Source: Vibrio campbellii CAIM 519 = NBRC 15631 = ATCC 25920 (GTDB lineage Bacteria > Pseudomonadota > Gammaproteobacteria > Enterobacterales > Vibrionaceae). From it: a stretch of 64,000 nucleotides of DNA. Positions within the stretch are counted from its first letter, which is position 1. The number at the start of each line of letters is the position of its first letter. This document shows positions 10,301 to 17,991 of this stretch, one piece after another. Below the pieces are notes generated by a model. That model was not told the origin of the DNA and did no database searches. It saw only the letters and a list, made by a program, of their open reading frames with translations. The DNA is taken from NCBI RefSeq assembly GCF_002163755.1, contig NZ_CP015863.1:2232001-2296000 (forward strand), given 5' to 3'. Made by a program: the position numbers and the translations under genes.

Positions 10301-10416
10301 AAATCACCGTTACAGCAGCACCGTTTAAAGCTGAACGCTACGCACCGAAAGGCGCAGGTAGCCAAGTAGCAACAAACCGTGCGTATGCAGGTATGACAAA
10401 GCCAAACTTTAGCTAA
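7318..10416 (+). CDS. rne: ribonuclease E
   Basis: Essential endoribonuclease for rRNA/tRNA processing and mRNA decay, and scaffold of the degradosome. The 1032-residue protein has an N-terminal S1 domain (about 35-120), the RNase H-like/DNase I-like catalytic half with SIDINSARAT and VVIDFIDM carrying the metal-binding Asp residues, and the Zn-link CPRC at 403-406. After residue about 530 it is a low-complexity scaffold: Lys/Arg-rich RNA-binding stretches (about 600-680, 760-800), then Ala/Val/Glu/Pro-rich linker. Two near-identical microdomains, GGVASPEMAMGK and GGFACPEMAMGK, lie about 45 residues apart. The C-terminus ends with a short conserved motif (GMTKPNF). Confidence 0.97.
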   Translation: MKRMLINATQKEELRVALVDGQRLFDLDIESPGHESKKANIYKGRITRIEPSLEAAFVDYGAERHGFLPLKEIAREYFPEGYTYQGRPSIKEVLTEGQEVIVQVEKEERGSKGAALTTFISLAGSYLVLMPNNPRAGGISRRIEGDERTQLKAALSTLELPQGMGLIVRTAGVGKSAEELEWDLNVLLNHWSAIKGAADSNPAPFLIHQESNVIVRAIRDYLRRDIGEILIDSNTIYERAKEHIKLVRPDFISRVKKYDGEVPLFSHYQIESQIESAFQREVRLPSGGSIVIDPTEALTSIDINSARATKGGDIEETALNTNLEAADEIARQLRLRDLGGLVVIDFIDMTPVRHQREVENRLREAVRLDRARVQIGRISRFGLLEMSRQRLSPSLAEASHHICPRCTGTGVVRDNESLALSVLRLIEEEALKDNTAQVLAVVPVPIASYLLNEKRRSVNHIERTQEVKITVVPNSDMETPHFEVIRVREGEEFDLLSYLLPKKLEAMKEAEGKEPAEVDIKPKRIEEPVLKGFAAPTQTAPAPAATSKPAPAAKKKEAAPQEEKPGLISRLFKALGSFLFGGSEEVKEEPKKEEKKPNRDNKRNKRDRNDRRRNNNQRDNREGRDNRDNKRRRKPREEQATEQNETQQQPNKQQNRNQKRKPRAQQAEKAQEPKANAKVAEKGLQLAAEARTGTEAKPEESKAKSNAKAEKVKERRQRRKLNKSVRVKDQQAAEKAEQEVPVQTVVEAPVEKPVEAAAEAQQDNKAESKQRRNRRSPRHLRASGQRRRRGRDRRPNPFRLRKGGVASPEMAMGKVMPRYIPKPAPKKEERVKEEAAVVATAVPAIQGGFACPEMAMGKMIIRREQPAVVEAPVVEPKVQQPVETKVEAPVVETPVAAAPVVEATVIEQAETVAAEATPVEPIVEAPVVETAETAVAEAAPTQEPVVEVVAETVEQVTAEVKVETPEPKAEVIKVAAKPRASAPMTKAPGPQELREITVTAAPFKAERYAPKGAGSQVATNRAYAGMTKPNFS

Positions 10417-10741
10417 GTTGTAATTTGTCTTTACACAAAGCGAAAAGCTAATGAAAAGGCTGCCGATTGGCAGCCTTTTTTGTTATTTAGCCAGTTGGCT
10501 TTCATTGTTCACATTAATATCAACTACCGATCACATTTGTGCGTCAATATCCCCTTCTTTATTGAACTTAATCACACTTTTCGGTAGCATTCGCCGACTC
10601 AAGTTTTCGACACCATTCTGATGCTGCTCTTTTTTTACTACGGTTTGTACTGTTAGAAGCGACTTAGCTTCCCCATCAGTACTTGTGCAATACGAATATG
10701 TGTCGGGAGAAATTCATCGCCAAGAGAACCCAATTTAAAAC
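10417..10741. other. spacer between rne and SulP gene
   Basis: A 325-base gap with the rne terminator at its start and presumably the SulP promoter in its second half. I see no further gene. Confidence 0.5.
10454..10481 (+). terminator. rne Rho-independent terminator
   Basis: AGGCTGCC-GATT-GGCAGCCT stem-loop followed by a T run, 38 bases after the rne stop. Confidence 0.92.
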
Positions 10742-12301
10742 ATGTTCGAATTTCCTCAATTTTCTAAGCACTCCGTAAAAAACGATGTGCTATCAGGTCT
10801 TACGGTTGCGCTAGCACTGGTTCCTGAAGCTGTAGCATTTGCATTCGTTGCTGGTGTAGACCCTATGGTTGGTTTGTACGCAGCCTTTATCGTAGGCCTT
10901 ATCACCTCTATTTTCGGTGGTCGCCCAGGTATGATTTCTGGTGCAACCGGCGCTATGGCGGTAGTTATGGTATCGCTAGTGGCGACTCACGGCGTTCAAT
11001 ATCTGTTTGCCGCAATTATGCTCGCGGGTATTCTTCAGATCGCAGCAGGCCTATTCAAACTGGGTAAATTCATACGAATCGTTCCACACCCGGTAATGAT
11101 TGGTTTTGTAAACGGTCTGGCTATCGTTATCTTCCTTGCGCAGCTAGGTCAGTTTAAAGCGCCTGACATCAACGGCATGCTGACTTGGCTACCACAAGAC
11201 CAAATGCTGCTAATGCTAAGTCTCGTCGCGCTAACAATGGCGATCATTCACTTCCTACCAAAGATCACAACCGCGGTACCGTCTTCTCTAGTAGCAATCG
11301 TGACGGTGACGGCTCTTGTTGTGGGTTTGGATCTAGAAACGCGCACAGTTGTTGACTTCCTACGTACTATGTCTGGTGACGAAGCAGCGACTTTGGCGGG
11401 CTCTCTTCCGACCTTCTCTATTCCAGCTGTACCTTTCACTCTTGAAACACTGCAGATCATCTTGCCTTACGCAATCATTCTTGCTGCTATCGGCCTGATT
11501 GAGTCTCTACTGACGCTGACGGTACTAGATGAAATGACCAATACTCGTGGTCAATCAAACCGTGAATGTATCGGCCAAGGCATGGCGAACATGACATGTT
11601 CAGTGTTCGGTGCAATGGGTGGTTGTGCGATGATTGGTCAGTCAATGATCAACGTAAACTCCGGCGGTCGTGGTCGCTTATCAGGCATCGTTGCGGCTAT
11701 TGCCCTTCTGATGTTTATCCTGTTTGCTTCTTCATTAATTGAAATGATTCCACTGGCTGCGCTAGTTGGTGTTATGTTCATGGTGGTAATCGGTACATTC
11801 GAATGGGCAACGTTCAAACTTGCGCGTCGTGTACCTAAGCAAGATTTCTTCGTTATCGTTCTAGTAACAGTAGTTACTGTACTGACTGACCTAGCGGTTG
11901 CAGTTGCCGTTGGTGTGATTGCATCTGCGCTAATGTTTGCATGGCAGCATGCTAAACATATCTACGCAGACACGCGTCTAAACGAAGAAGGTTCAAAAGA
12001 ATACAAGATCCACGGTCCTATCTTCTTTGGTTCTGCTGCAAACTTCCTTGAGTTGTTTAATGCTCAAGACGATCCCAAAGACATCATTGTCGATTTTGCA
12101 GACTCTCGCGTAACAGACCATTCAGCTATTGAGGCAATTGAGACTCTGGCTGAGCGCTACGCTGTTCTAGGTAAAACACTTCACCTACGTCACCTGAGCC
12201 CTGACTGCCGCAAGCTTCTAGATAAAGCGGGCAGCTTGGTTGAAATCAACGTGAAAGAAGACCCAAGCTACAAGGTTGCAACCGACGTACTTGCAGGTTA
12301 A
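10742..12301 (+). CDS. SulP-family anion transporter with STAS domain
   Basis: Inner-membrane SulP (SLC26-like) transporter, 519 residues. The N-terminal two-thirds is a series of hydrophobic helices with GLTVALALVPEAVAFA near the start and SGATGAMAVVMVSL, the family's conserved transmembrane segments. The C-terminal part (about 420-515) is a cytoplasmic STAS domain with IIVDFADSRVTDHSAIEAIE. SulP members carry sulfate, bicarbonate or C4-dicarboxylates; I cannot choose among them from sequence. It stands alone between two terminators. Confidence 0.9.
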   Translation: MFEFPQFSKHSVKNDVLSGLTVALALVPEAVAFAFVAGVDPMVGLYAAFIVGLITSIFGGRPGMISGATGAMAVVMVSLVATHGVQYLFAAIMLAGILQIAAGLFKLGKFIRIVPHPVMIGFVNGLAIVIFLAQLGQFKAPDINGMLTWLPQDQMLLMLSLVALTMAIIHFLPKITTAVPSSLVAIVTVTALVVGLDLETRTVVDFLRTMSGDEAATLAGSLPTFSIPAVPFTLETLQIILPYAIILAAIGLIESLLTLTVLDEMTNTRGQSNRECIGQGMANMTCSVFGAMGGCAMIGQSMINVNSGGRGRLSGIVAAIALLMFILFASSLIEMIPLAALVGVMFMVVIGTFEWATFKLARRVPKQDFFVIVLVTVVTVLTDLAVAVAVGVIASALMFAWQHAKHIYADTRLNEEGSKEYKIHGPIFFGSAANFLELFNAQDDPKDIIVDFADSRVTDHSAIEAIETLAERYAVLGKTLHLRHLSPDCRKLLDKAGSLVEINVKEDPSYKVATDVLAG

Positions 12302-12310
12302 TGAAAACGA

Positions 12311-12340
12311 AAAAGGGATGAGCATGACTCATCCCTTTTG
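12311..12340. terminator. bidirectional terminator
   Basis: AAAAGGGATGAG-CATGA-CTCATCCCTTTT, a 12-bp perfect stem between the converging SulP and phosphatase genes; T-rich in both directions. Confidence 0.9.
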
Positions 12341-12361
12341 CTATCTGTCGCTTGTCACTAC

Positions 12362-12811
12362 TTAGAGCTTTTTCAAAATCACTTCCGACGCATCTTCAAT
12401 CAAATCCAGTACCAATTCAAAACCCGCATCTCCGCCATAGTATGGGTCCGGAATCTCGTCATAGTCTGAATCACCATGACTTAAGAATAACGACACTTTG
12501 TGGCGATGCTCTGTCGGACAAATATCCAATAGATCGGCAAGATTCGCTTTGTCGGCCGCTAACACCATATCAAATTCATCAAAGTCCCCTACCGTTACCT
12601 TACGAGAACGCATTCCTTCAAACGAATAGCCTCGTTGCTTTCCTGCTTGCATGGAGCGTGCATCGGGAGGATTTCCGGCGTGGTAACCTATAGTCCCTGC
12701 GGAGTCCACTTCCACTGAAATGCCCAGTTCTTTAGCTTTCGCTCTTAATACTGCTTCACCTGTTGGCGAACGACAAATGTTTCCCATACAAACGACGAGT
12801 AGTTTCTTCAT
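12362..12811 (-). CDS. low-molecular-weight protein-tyrosine phosphatase
   Basis: Cytoplasmic phosphatase of the LMW-PTP family, 149 residues. The N-terminal phosphate-binding loop is CMGNICRS, matching C-x5-R-S, and the general-acid Asp lies in IPDPYYGG. There is no tyrosine kinase or capsule gene next to it, so its substrate is not evident; a polysaccharide (Wzb-like) role is not supported by context. It faces the SulP gene and is divergent from cobO. Confidence 0.9.
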   Translation of the reverse strand: MKKLLVVCMGNICRSPTGEAVLRAKAKELGISVEVDSAGTIGYHAGNPPDARSMQAGKQRGYSFEGMRSRKVTVGDFDEFDMVLAADKANLADLLDICPTEHRHKVSLFLSHGDSDYDEIPDPYYGGDAGFELVLDLIEDASEVILKKL

Positions 12812-12928
12812 TTTATTCCCTGAATTATCGATGGTTTTTCTTCACCAACTGTTGGTCTATCATAACGAGATAATTCGATGAACCCAAGTAACCACGGGCA
12901 AAGCACACAAAGGAATTGAGGAAGTATT

Positions 12929-13534
12929 ATGTCTATCGAAGAAAACAAAGAAGCACGCCATAAGGCTCGCCAACAGAAAGTAAAAGAGCAGGTAGACGCT
13001 AAAATCGCCGCTGCCCAAGAAGAAAAAGGCCTACTACTTATCATCACTGGTAATGGTAAAGGTAAATCGACATCTGGTTTTGGCACCATAGCGCGTGCCG
13101 TTGGCCATGGATTGAAATGTTCCGTTGCCCAGTTTATCAAAGGTACATGGGATAATGGCGAGCGTAACCTACTAGAGAAGCTCGGCGTTGAGTTTCAAGT
13201 GATGGCAACGGGCTTCACTTGGGAAACGCAAAATAAAACCGCCGATACACAGGCCGCTCAATTGGTGTGGCAAGAGTGTAAGCGTATGCTTAAAGATGAA
13301 TCGATTGATGTGATTCTGTTTGATGAGCTGACGTACATGGTGAGTTATGGCTATATCGACTTAGACGAAGTGGTCGAAGCGCTGAACAACCGCCCGAAGA
13401 TGCAATCTGTTGTGATTACTGGTCGCGGTGCACACCGCACCTTGATTGAGATGGCTGATACCGTTTCCGAAGTGAAGAATGTTAAGCACGCCTTCGAAGC
13501 TGGTGTAAAAGCCCTAAAAGGTGTCGATTGGTAA
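12929..13534 (+). CDS. cobO: cob(I)yrinic acid a,c-diamide adenosyltransferase
   Basis: Attaches the adenosyl group of ATP to cobalt in cobalamin precursors or salvaged cobinamide (CobA/BtuR/CobO family). The 201-residue product has an N-terminal amphipathic segment, then the P-loop GNGKGKSTSGFG, VAQFIKGTWDNGER, and DVILFDELTYM (Walker B-like). There are no cobalamin synthesis genes nearby, so a salvage role (BtuR-like) is likely. A clear AGGAATTGAGG Shine-Dalgarno region precedes the ATG. Confidence 0.95.
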   Translation: MSIEENKEARHKARQQKVKEQVDAKIAAAQEEKGLLLIITGNGKGKSTSGFGTIARAVGHGLKCSVAQFIKGTWDNGERNLLEKLGVEFQVMATGFTWETQNKTADTQAAQLVWQECKRMLKDESIDVILFDELTYMVSYGYIDLDEVVEALNNRPKMQSVVITGRGAHRTLIEMADTVSEVKNVKHAFEAGVKALKGVDW

Positions 13535-13595
13535 GTGTTTAAAGATTTCTCCTAGCGAATAAAGCTCCAAAGAATTCGAATAATGCACAAACTAA

Positions 13596-13624
13596 AAAAG
13601 GGTTGGCTCAGGCCAACCCTTTTG
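13596..13624 (+). terminator. cobO/asmA-like convergent terminator
   Basis: AAAAGGGTTGGC-TCAG-GCCAACCCTTTT, between converging genes; probably works both ways. Confidence 0.9.
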
Positions 13625-13657
13625 CTTTAACGATATATAGCTAGGAAGCTTGGTTCG

Positions 13658-15745
13658 TTATTTAAATAAGTTCTTCAACAAACCATCTACGGCTTCTTTG
13701 GTTTTCTCGTCCTTAATCTTGTCCGTTAGCTTGTCTACACCACGGTCAATTTCTTTCTGTGCTTTTTGCTTCAATACGTCATCGAAAACCAGCTTGAATT
13801 TAGGATCAGCCCACTTACCAGAAACGTTGATAGGAATAGTGATGTCCTTCAGTTCATCAATGTTCTTACCACCCTGGCCTTCTAACGAGCCCACAATCGA
13901 AGTGCTAATAGTGAAGTCGACCGTTTCGTTTAAGTAGTTCGCTTTACCCTTACCACGAACGCGAAGAAGTGGAGACTGCGCTTTCATGTTATCGGTAGAA
14001 ACCACACCTTTGTTCAGCTTCAACGTCGCCGTCATGGCACTAAAGTCTGTTTTCTTAACTTCATCCGTACCTTCTAAGCTTTGACCTTTGAATCGTGCGT
14101 AGTTTTCTCGAATCAGTTGAGCAACGTTGATGCCATTCACAGCACCATCGGCAAAATTGATCACGACAGTGCCGGTCAGGTTCTTCTTGATGCCGGTTGG
14201 CGTTAGACTCTTACCACTAACGTTCACATCAATGTTACCAGTACCTTCCAACATGTCGTTGTTTGCCACATCGATCAACAATGGTTGAATATGGACACCT
14301 TTAATTGATTTCTTCGCTGAGTAAGTTGCTGGTGATTTACGTGCATCTAGCTTAGCGGTTGCAGTAATCGTACCTTGGTACAACTTAGAACTGAATGAAG
14401 TCAGATCGAACACACCGCGATTGACAGAGAAGCTTGCTTTTACCGCTTCCATCTTCGCGTTAGCGGCTTTGAACTTATCAATCGTAATATCGCCCTTCAC
14501 ATCAAGCGTTTTTAGTGCAGAAAGGTCTGGTTCAACTTCAGGACCAGCAGGAGCACTGTTGCCGCCTGATGCTGATTTACCACCCGCTGAAGCCTGCTGG
14601 TTCAAGCCAAGGAATTCATCCAAGTCGATATTAGGACTGTGCACAGCAAAGCGTACTTTCGGAATCTCACCCAAAGTCACGTCCGCTTTACCATCCAATG
14701 TAATTGCGTTTGCTGTTAGCTTTTCCAACACAAAGCTCAAGTGACTCTTAGTAAGATCGAAAGAGAGATCTGAAGCCATATCGACTTTCATTGGTGATTG
14801 TGGAAGCGCATCTCCTTCAAACGTTGAGTTCAACGTCAACTTGTTCAACTGCACTTTGCTGATAGCTTTATCGACGTTTAACTCACCGCCACCTTGCATA
14901 TCAAGCTTTATGCCACCTGCTTCGCCTTTTAACGCGTAGCTTAGGTTGTTTACTTTATCGAATTCGAACGTCTCTAAACCGATGGTCGCAGATTCAATTT
15001 TGTTTGCAGGATCGCGGTAAGTTGCATCAAAGTTGATGTTTTTTAGAGCGTAGCTAGTTAAGCCTTTCGCCAGTTTGAAATCCGCTTTACCTTGCGCGGT
15101 AAAAGTCTGGTCATTCATTTCACCTTTCACGCCGAAGTCTGCCGTTGTCCAGTTATCAAAGGCAAACTGAGAGAGGTTTAAAGAAATATCAGACAGTTTA
15201 GTGTAGCTACCCGCTTGCTTGTCTTGGATTTCAACATAGCCATTAGAGATGGTGACGCCAGCTAGATTGATCGTCCAATCAGAAGCCGCACTCTGAGAGT
15301 CTGCCACTTGCTCTGGCGTTGCTTCCGTGGTTTTTTCTGCTTGCTGGGTTTGTGCTTTGGTTAGCGCATCAATGTTCTTGGTACCATCTTTCAGCGTTTC
15401 AAGGTAGAACTCAGCACCATCAAGAGTGACATTCCCAATTTCCAGTTGTTTGCTGAACAAAGGAGTAACAGACACATCCACGCCGACCGTTTCAACTTTA
15501 AACAGGTTAGGTTGGCTGAAGCCTTGTGGATTTCTTAATTCAGTGCGGCCCAGCTCGAAGCCAATTGATGGGAAAAACTGCCAGCTAATGTCCCCGTCAA
15601 TAACGAGTTCTAAGCCGGTTTGCTTTTGAGCTTGTTCCACTATCAGTGGTTTAAATTGGTTTGGATTAACAAAAATCACTAACCCAAAAATAACAGCCAA
15701 AATCGCCACAATTGGGATGGCAATGATTAAGAGCAGTTTTTTCAT
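13658..15745 (-). CDS. AsmA family protein
   Basis: Envelope protein of the AsmA/YhdP superfamily, thought to bridge lipid transport between membranes. The start I chose (MKKLLLIIAIPIV, 15745) gives 695 residues; the longer frame has no good ribosome site. Residues 4-27 form one membrane anchor, followed by FVNPNQFKPLIVEQAQKQTG (the AsmA N-terminal pattern) and a long beta-rich repetitive periplasmic part. A Gly/Ser/Ala/Pro linker lies near residues 390-410. The C-terminal AsmA block includes NINVAQLIREN-like and LNKGVVSTDNM motifs. Its exact orthology (asmA or yicH-like) is uncertain. Confidence 0.87.
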   Translation of the reverse strand: MKKLLLIIAIPIVAILAVIFGLVIFVNPNQFKPLIVEQAQKQTGLELVIDGDISWQFFPSIGFELGRTELRNPQGFSQPNLFKVETVGVDVSVTPLFSKQLEIGNVTLDGAEFYLETLKDGTKNIDALTKAQTQQAEKTTEATPEQVADSQSAASDWTINLAGVTISNGYVEIQDKQAGSYTKLSDISLNLSQFAFDNWTTADFGVKGEMNDQTFTAQGKADFKLAKGLTSYALKNINFDATYRDPANKIESATIGLETFEFDKVNNLSYALKGEAGGIKLDMQGGGELNVDKAISKVQLNKLTLNSTFEGDALPQSPMKVDMASDLSFDLTKSHLSFVLEKLTANAITLDGKADVTLGEIPKVRFAVHSPNIDLDEFLGLNQQASAGGKSASGGNSAPAGPEVEPDLSALKTLDVKGDITIDKFKAANAKMEAVKASFSVNRGVFDLTSFSSKLYQGTITATAKLDARKSPATYSAKKSIKGVHIQPLLIDVANNDMLEGTGNIDVNVSGKSLTPTGIKKNLTGTVVINFADGAVNGINVAQLIRENYARFKGQSLEGTDEVKKTDFSAMTATLKLNKGVVSTDNMKAQSPLLRVRGKGKANYLNETVDFTISTSIVGSLEGQGGKNIDELKDITIPINVSGKWADPKFKLVFDDVLKQKAQKEIDRGVDKLTDKIKDEKTKEAVDGLLKNLFK

Positions 15746-15864
15746 TCGCTTTTTCCTTGCTCGAGTGTTTTTACAATTATAAGCACAGACTTGATTAATC
15801 GCCGACAGTTCCACAAAAGCGTGAAAAATGTCCGGTTTTCCGTTGCAACTGACTAATTTAAAAA

Positions 15865-15899
15865 CAAAAAAAGAAGTGGCACCTAAGGTGCCACTTCTT
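15865..15899 (-). terminator. udk terminator
   Basis: GAAGTGGCACC-TTA-GGTGCCACTTC hairpin followed by a T run on the minus strand, 36 bases after the udk stop. Confidence 0.9.
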
Positions 15900-15934
15900 C
15901 ATACAAAAATAAAGCGATATAGCCGTCTAAAGGC

Positions 15935-16576
15935 TTAAGCTTTCAGAAGTTTTGCAATGTGCGCTTTAAGAACGTCAATTGCGATACGGTTTTTACCACC
16001 GCGAGGTACGATGATGTCCGCGTATTGCTTAGAAGGTTCGATAAATTGCATGAACATCGGACGAACTGTCTGTTGGTATTGCTTAAGAACAGATTCCATT
16101 GTACGACCACGCTCTTCAACGTCACGTTTAACGCGACGAAGTAGACAGATATCCAGAGGCGTATCCATAAATACAGTTGCGTGCATTAGGTCACGTAGAC
16201 GTGGGTCAGTAAGAAGCAAGATACCTTCAAGAATGATGACCTTTTTAGGTGTCATTGGAGTCGTGTTGCTTGTGCGAGTGTGCTCTGTGTAGCTGTACTC
16301 AGGAACTTCTACAGCTTCGCCACGTACCAATTTCTCTAGGTGTTCGCAGAGTAGGTCGTGGTCCAACGCGCTCGGGTGGTCGTAGTTAGTCTTTACACGC
16401 TCTTCCATGCTTAGTTGGCTTTGGTCGTTGTAGTAGCAATCTTCCGTGATGACACCGATTTGATGATCGCCCACTTTCTCGCGAAGCTCATTGTAAATAG
16501 TGCTCGCGATCAGACTTTTTCCAGAAGCAGAAGCGCCAGCAATACCTACGATGACGCATTGATTATTATCAGACAT
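15935..16576 (-). CDS. udk: uridine kinase
   Basis: Phosphorylates uridine and cytidine in pyrimidine salvage. The 213-residue product has P-loop GASASGKS, the ITEDCYYND substrate segment, and NYDHPSALDHD, typical of Udk. Length equals the family norm. It reads away from apbC on the same strand, with a 181-base gap, and has its own terminator. Confidence 0.96.
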   Translation of the reverse strand: MSDNNQCVIVGIAGASASGKSLIASTIYNELREKVGDHQIGVITEDCYYNDQSQLSMEERVKTNYDHPSALDHDLLCEHLEKLVRGEAVEVPEYSYTEHTRTSNTTPMTPKKVIILEGILLLTDPRLRDLMHATVFMDTPLDICLLRRVKRDVEERGRTMESVLKQYQQTVRPMFMQFIEPSKQYADIIVPRGGKNRIAIDVLKAHIAKLLKA

Positions 16577-16757
16577 TAATTTGCACCCGATGATGATTTT
16601 CTAGTCACATAAAGAGATAAACTGCCTGATTATAGGGAGTTCCCCCCTTCGTTACTAGTTGGAATTAGGGTTTCGTTATAAGTTTCTGTCTGCTCAGAGG
16701 ATCAACCTCCAAGCAAACGTTTATATGTGCAATATTCAGCCAGCACTGATATTAAAC

Positions 16758-17834
16758 TCAGTTCACCATGGTAAAACTGATTGCATCTGGTTTTGCTTTG
16801 CCTTGCCAATACATTGTACAACACACGCGATCTGCCAGCAGTTTGTAGTAGCCAGCGTGCTCGCTTTCTGGACGTCGTGCCACAGTTGGAATGCCAGCAT
16901 CAATGTCTTCTCGCATTGAAATATGGAGTGGTATTTGCCCTAACAGCGCCAAACCAAATTCTTGCGACATTTTCTCTGCACCACCGGTACCGAAAATATG
17001 CTCAACCGCTCCACACTGACCACAAATGTGGTAACTCATGTTCTCAACAACGCCGACAACTGGCACATTGACTTTATGGAACATGGCCGCGCCTTTACGC
17101 GCATCCGCTAAGGCAAGATCTTGCGGTGTCGTGACAAGCACTGTACCTGTTACTGGGATCTGCTGTGAAAGCGTTAACTGAATGTCACCCGTGCCTGGTG
17201 GCATATCAATAACCAGATAATCAAGCTCAGGCCAATCCGTTTCTGTCAGCAGTTGTGATAGCGCTTTGGAGGCCATAGGACCGCGCCAAATAGCCGCTTC
17301 CGACTTATCCACCAAGTAACCGATAGAATGAGTATAGATGCCATGAGCAAAAATAGGCTCCATCCATTTCGCATCACGGACTTCAGGCTTCGCGTCTTCT
17401 CGCCCCAACATCATAGGAACCGATGGGCCATAGATATCAGCATCTAACAAGCCAACTTTCGCACCCGACTGTGCAATAGCTAAAGCAAGGTTAACCGCTG
17501 TTGTCGATTTACCCACGCCTCCCTTTGCCGAGCTGACCGCAATGATGTTTTTCACGCTTTTAACAGCATTGGTAACTTGCGTCTCAAGCGCTTTAACCTT
17601 TATCTCGATTTGGAAATCAAACGCAGGGACGTCGCCTGCTGCTTGTTGCTCTTTAATCCAGTCGTTCAGCGCGATTTGAAGTTCGTTGCTCGCGAATGGC
17701 AAGGTAATTTGAATACCGCCTTGCGCAGGGATAGCAACCATCCCATTCATATCTGCCCAATTTTCCACCAACTGTGGATGTTGGAACTGGTTTAGCCAAT
17801 GACAAAAATCTTGTTTTGAAGTGAACTGATGCAT
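16758..17834 (-). CDS. apbC: iron-sulfur cluster carrier protein ApbC/Mrp
   Basis: P-loop ATPase that carries and delivers Fe-S clusters. Start chosen at 17834 (MHQFTSKQDF, 358 residues); an upstream ATG six codons earlier is less likely. The N-terminal DUF59/MIP18-like part covers about residues 1-85. The deviant Walker A SAKGGVGKSTTAVNL and the CGQC pair that binds the bridging cluster are visible. It is divergent from metG, the same pairing as in E. coli (metG/mrp). Confidence 0.95.
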   Translation of the reverse strand: MHQFTSKQDFCHWLNQFQHPQLVENWADMNGMVAIPAQGGIQITLPFASNELQIALNDWIKEQQAAGDVPAFDFQIEIKVKALETQVTNAVKSVKNIIAVSSAKGGVGKSTTAVNLALAIAQSGAKVGLLDADIYGPSVPMMLGREDAKPEVRDAKWMEPIFAHGIYTHSIGYLVDKSEAAIWRGPMASKALSQLLTETDWPELDYLVIDMPPGTGDIQLTLSQQIPVTGTVLVTTPQDLALADARKGAAMFHKVNVPVVGVVENMSYHICGQCGAVEHIFGTGGAEKMSQEFGLALLGQIPLHISMREDIDAGIPTVARRPESEHAGYYKLLADRVCCTMYWQGKAKPDAISFTMVN

Positions 17835-17991
17835 AAGGCCTCCTTTATGCATCTAATCGTAGCACCCAGCGGCGAGATTCAGAACCCCAAAAAAACTAAG
17901 GCAATCCATGGTTTGATGCCTTGGCGTCAGGGAGCTCATGGGGTAGTATTACTCTCTATTTCTTATACCTATTAAAAAGCGATTATTAAGT

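Noticed and set aside
9715..10365. Long minus-strand open frame inside rne
   Set aside because: A shadow of the low-complexity Ala/Val/Glu-rich coding sequence; its Cys/Phe/Arg-rich product is an artefact.
12362..12811. Wzb-type capsule phosphatase
   Set aside because: No kinase or polysaccharide export genes are nearby, so only the general LMW-PTP call is supported.
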